Assembly: GCA_030619215.1 (NCBI GenBank) | Contig: JAUXBV010000197.1 | Coordinates: forward strand, 1 to 6,652 | Direction: 5' to 3' | Length of the DNA stretch: 6,652 bases | Source of the DNA: Fibrobacterota bacterium | GTDB lineage: Bacteria; Fibrobacterota; Chitinivibrionia; Chitinivibrionales; JANQEN01 | Shown: piece by piece, positions 5,478 to 6,652 of the stretch | Layout of the letters: each line of letters opens with the position of its first letter | Numbering within the stretch: position 1 is the stretch's first letter | Program-made: the position numbers and the translations under genes | The notes under the pieces: generated by a model | What the model was told of the DNA's origin: nothing | Database searches by the model: none | The model's input: the letters and a program-made list of their open reading frames with translations, nothing else

Positions 5478-5864
5478 ATAATATCATAAATCCCCCTGAA
5501 ATTACAGAGACGCTTTTAATATATTCGTTTTTTACTTAGGGATTTATTCAATTATTATTTGTTCAGAATGTTTAACTTATTTCGTCCTGGTCCTCGTGCT
5601 CGTCCTTCGTCCTCGAAAATTTAATCGTTTTAAGCAGTCGAGGACGAGGACGAGGACGACGACGAGAACGATGGACGATTTGTTAATGTTGAACATATAC
5701 TAATTACTGCTTTCTACTTCCCACCAGCGGAAGTCATTATCAGACCATTTGAATATGTTATAAAACGAGATAAAAATTCACCATTGTCCAATAGCTGAGG
5801 TGAAGATAGATAACAGGGTTAACAATGTGATGAACCATTTGTTATTAATCATTTTATTTATTTC
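5478..5864. other. Non-coding region between the beta-barrel gene and the membrane sulfatase-like gene
   Basis: No convincing gene is seen in these 387 bases. The left part (5478-5559) is AT-rich and must hold the start signals of the gene beginning at 5477, but I see no well-spaced promoter. The centre is the large CGAGGA-type palindrome. The right part (5700-5864) is AT-rich and shows only a small dyad, ACTTCC...GGAAGT, around 5716-5733. I see no T-tailed hairpin after the beta-barrel gene. Confidence 0.6.
5560..5695. repeat. Large imperfect palindrome built from CGAGGA/TCCTCG hexamer-like units
   Basis: The left arm (5582-5616) is made of TCGTCC and CTCGTC-like units, and the right arm (5638-5678) of CGAGGA and CGACGA units. 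The arms are complementary apart from a few mismatches and about one extra unit of six bases in the right arm. A 21-base AT-rich centre separates them. Outside the arms, TGTTCA (5560-5565) and TGAACA (5690-5695) extend the symmetry with AT-rich DNA between. The element stands out sharply in base composition from its flanks. It would form a long hairpin in RNA from either strand. It looks like a dispersed intergenic repeat of the REP or MITE kind, but with a single copy in view this is inference. Confidence 0.75.
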
Positions 5865-6629
5865 CTATTCACCCCCAAGACTGAAAAGAAATTTCACCTG
5901 AAACCGGTGGGTATAAAATCTCTCTTCGTAATCAATGGCTTCCAATGGCATGTCGCTGGCGTCTTGATATTTAATGGGTTTCCAAATCCGGTACGAATAG
6001 GCAATGCTTAAGCCCATGCTTCTTGTAAGTCTGTAATCAAATCCGGCCCCCAGGTTAAAGTTCGGGCTCCACACCTTAAGGTTTTTTCCGGAATAACTTA
6101 TCGTTGAAACTGCCTGGTTATGATCCTCCGGAAGAACTGTTTCCTCTTCCAGGTGCATGTAATTTATACCGCCGCCACAAATGACAAAGGGAGATAGCCG
6201 GTTTCCTATTTGTCTTACTAGGTGCATATCCAGGTTAAAACCTATATGTTTAAACAGGTTTTTTGAGGAGAAGTATAGAATAGGGTCACTGTAAATATCT
6301 GCGAGTGTGTCCTCGACACTTTTACCAAAATGAAACATACCTTCTATCTGGAATCGTAACCAGGAGGAGGCATAATATCTTTTCCCAAGGGTGAACCCGT
6401 ACTGAAACAGGTTTTGCTTCGCAATATCCTGACGTTTTTCAACTGATTCAAACAGGTACGAACCTATTCGTCTGCTGTAAAGGATGTCTCCCCCGGCGAA
6501 ATATAACAGATCATTGTCACTGCTTTTGGAAGAGGCGGGGAATGCAGTGGTGGTAAATCCTGTGCTCAGGATTATAATTACAAGTACCGTTACATATTTT
6601 ATATAATAGTGAGTTAATCGGCAGGTCAT
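5865..6629 (-). CDS. Outer-membrane beta-barrel protein, function unknown
   Basis: The 254-residue product starts with a signal peptide: a short basic region to Lys11, a hydrophobic core (YVTVLVIIILSTGF) and a probable signal peptidase I site after AFPA near residue 32. No lipobox cysteine is present. The mature part alternates polar and hydrophobic residues in about eight strands, for example LFQYGFTLGKRYYA (74-87), WLRFQIEGMFHFG (90-102), IGFNLDMHLVRQI (129-141), FVICGGGINYMHL (148-160), FNLGAGFDYRL (191-201), LSIAYSYRIW (207-216) and HRFQVKFLFSLGG (241-253). This is the pattern of OmpA/OmpW-like eight-stranded barrels or of PagL-type lipid A deacylases, but I see no catalytic signature. 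The ATG at 6629 is only 23 bases from the window edge. The frame stays open to the edge, so an earlier start is possible, although the signal peptide fits this one. Confidence 0.72.
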   Translation of the reverse strand: MTCRLTHYYIKYVTVLVIIILSTGFTTTAFPASSKSSDNDLLYFAGGDILYSRRIGSYLFESVEKRQDIAKQNLFQYGFTLGKRYYASSWLRFQIEGMFHFGKSVEDTLADIYSDPILYFSSKNLFKHIGFNLDMHLVRQIGNRLSPFVICGGGINYMHLEEETVLPEDHNQAVSTISYSGKNLKVWSPNFNLGAGFDYRLTRSMGLSIAYSYRIWKPIKYQDASDMPLEAIDYEERFYTHRFQVKFLFSLGGE

Positions 6630-6652
6630 ATTAGATATGCCCTGTCCGCTTC

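Noticed and set aside
5518..5523. TATATT as a -10 box for the gene starting at 5477
   Set aside because: No acceptable -35 lies 16-18 bases upstream on the minus strand; the nearest TTGAAT is about 22 bases away.
5582..5678. CRISPR array or simple coding repeat in the CGAGGA-rich stretch
   Set aside because: The units are short and contiguous without unique spacers, are arranged as inverted arms, and lie in no open frame with a start signal.
5700..5777. A 25-codon Trp-rich open stretch on the minus strand ending at a TAG
   Set aside because: It has no start codon or ribosome site, is bounded upstream by a stop, and cannot be told from chance; it might be a gene remnant, but nothing supports this.

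Overview
The window carries a complete branched-chain amino-acid biosynthesis operon and its regulatory leader, followed upstream by two envelope-related genes. All genes lie on the minus strand, so transcription runs from right to left. The organism looks like a Gram-negative bacterium of moderate GC content: it has a signal-peptide-bearing outer-membrane beta-barrel protein. Its ketol-acid reductoisomerase is of the kind resembling yeast Ilv5 rather than the common short bacterial form. I cannot name a phylum with confidence; a non-proteobacterial lineage such as the Planctomycetes or a related candidate phylum is a guess.

Positions 1-3505 hold ilvB (acetolactate synthase large subunit), ilvN (small subunit, overlapping ilvB by 4 bases), ilvC (ketol-acid reductoisomerase) and the first 45 codons of leuA (2-isopropylmalate synthase), which runs off the left edge. 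Gaps are 40 bases or less and contain no terminator, so they read as one operon. IlvB and IlvN condense pyruvate (or pyruvate and 2-oxobutyrate). IlvC converts the product to the dihydroxyacid. LeuA draws 2-oxoisovalerate into leucine synthesis.

Positions 3506-3908 have no long reading frame but hold the most interesting element: what appears to be a complete translation-coupled attenuator. A 31-codon leader peptide (3714 to 3619) contains nine consecutive Val/Ile/Leu codons. It is followed by a strong intrinsic terminator (3561-3599) located 55 bases before ilvB. Three mutually exclusive pairings can be drawn by hand: an early hairpin inside the Val-Leu-Leu codons, an antiterminator that pairs the end of the leader peptide gene with the terminator's first arm, and the terminator itself. 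The likely promoter lies so close to the leader AUG that the leader transcript may be nearly leaderless.

Positions 3909-5477 encode a polytopic membrane protein with a C-terminal alkaline-phosphatase/sulfatase-fold domain, probably modifying envelope glycans or lipids. Positions 5478-5864 are non-coding and carry a large imperfect palindrome built from CGAGGA-type units. Positions 5865-6629 encode a probable eight-stranded outer-membrane beta-barrel protein. The last two genes are not obviously connected with amino-acid synthesis.
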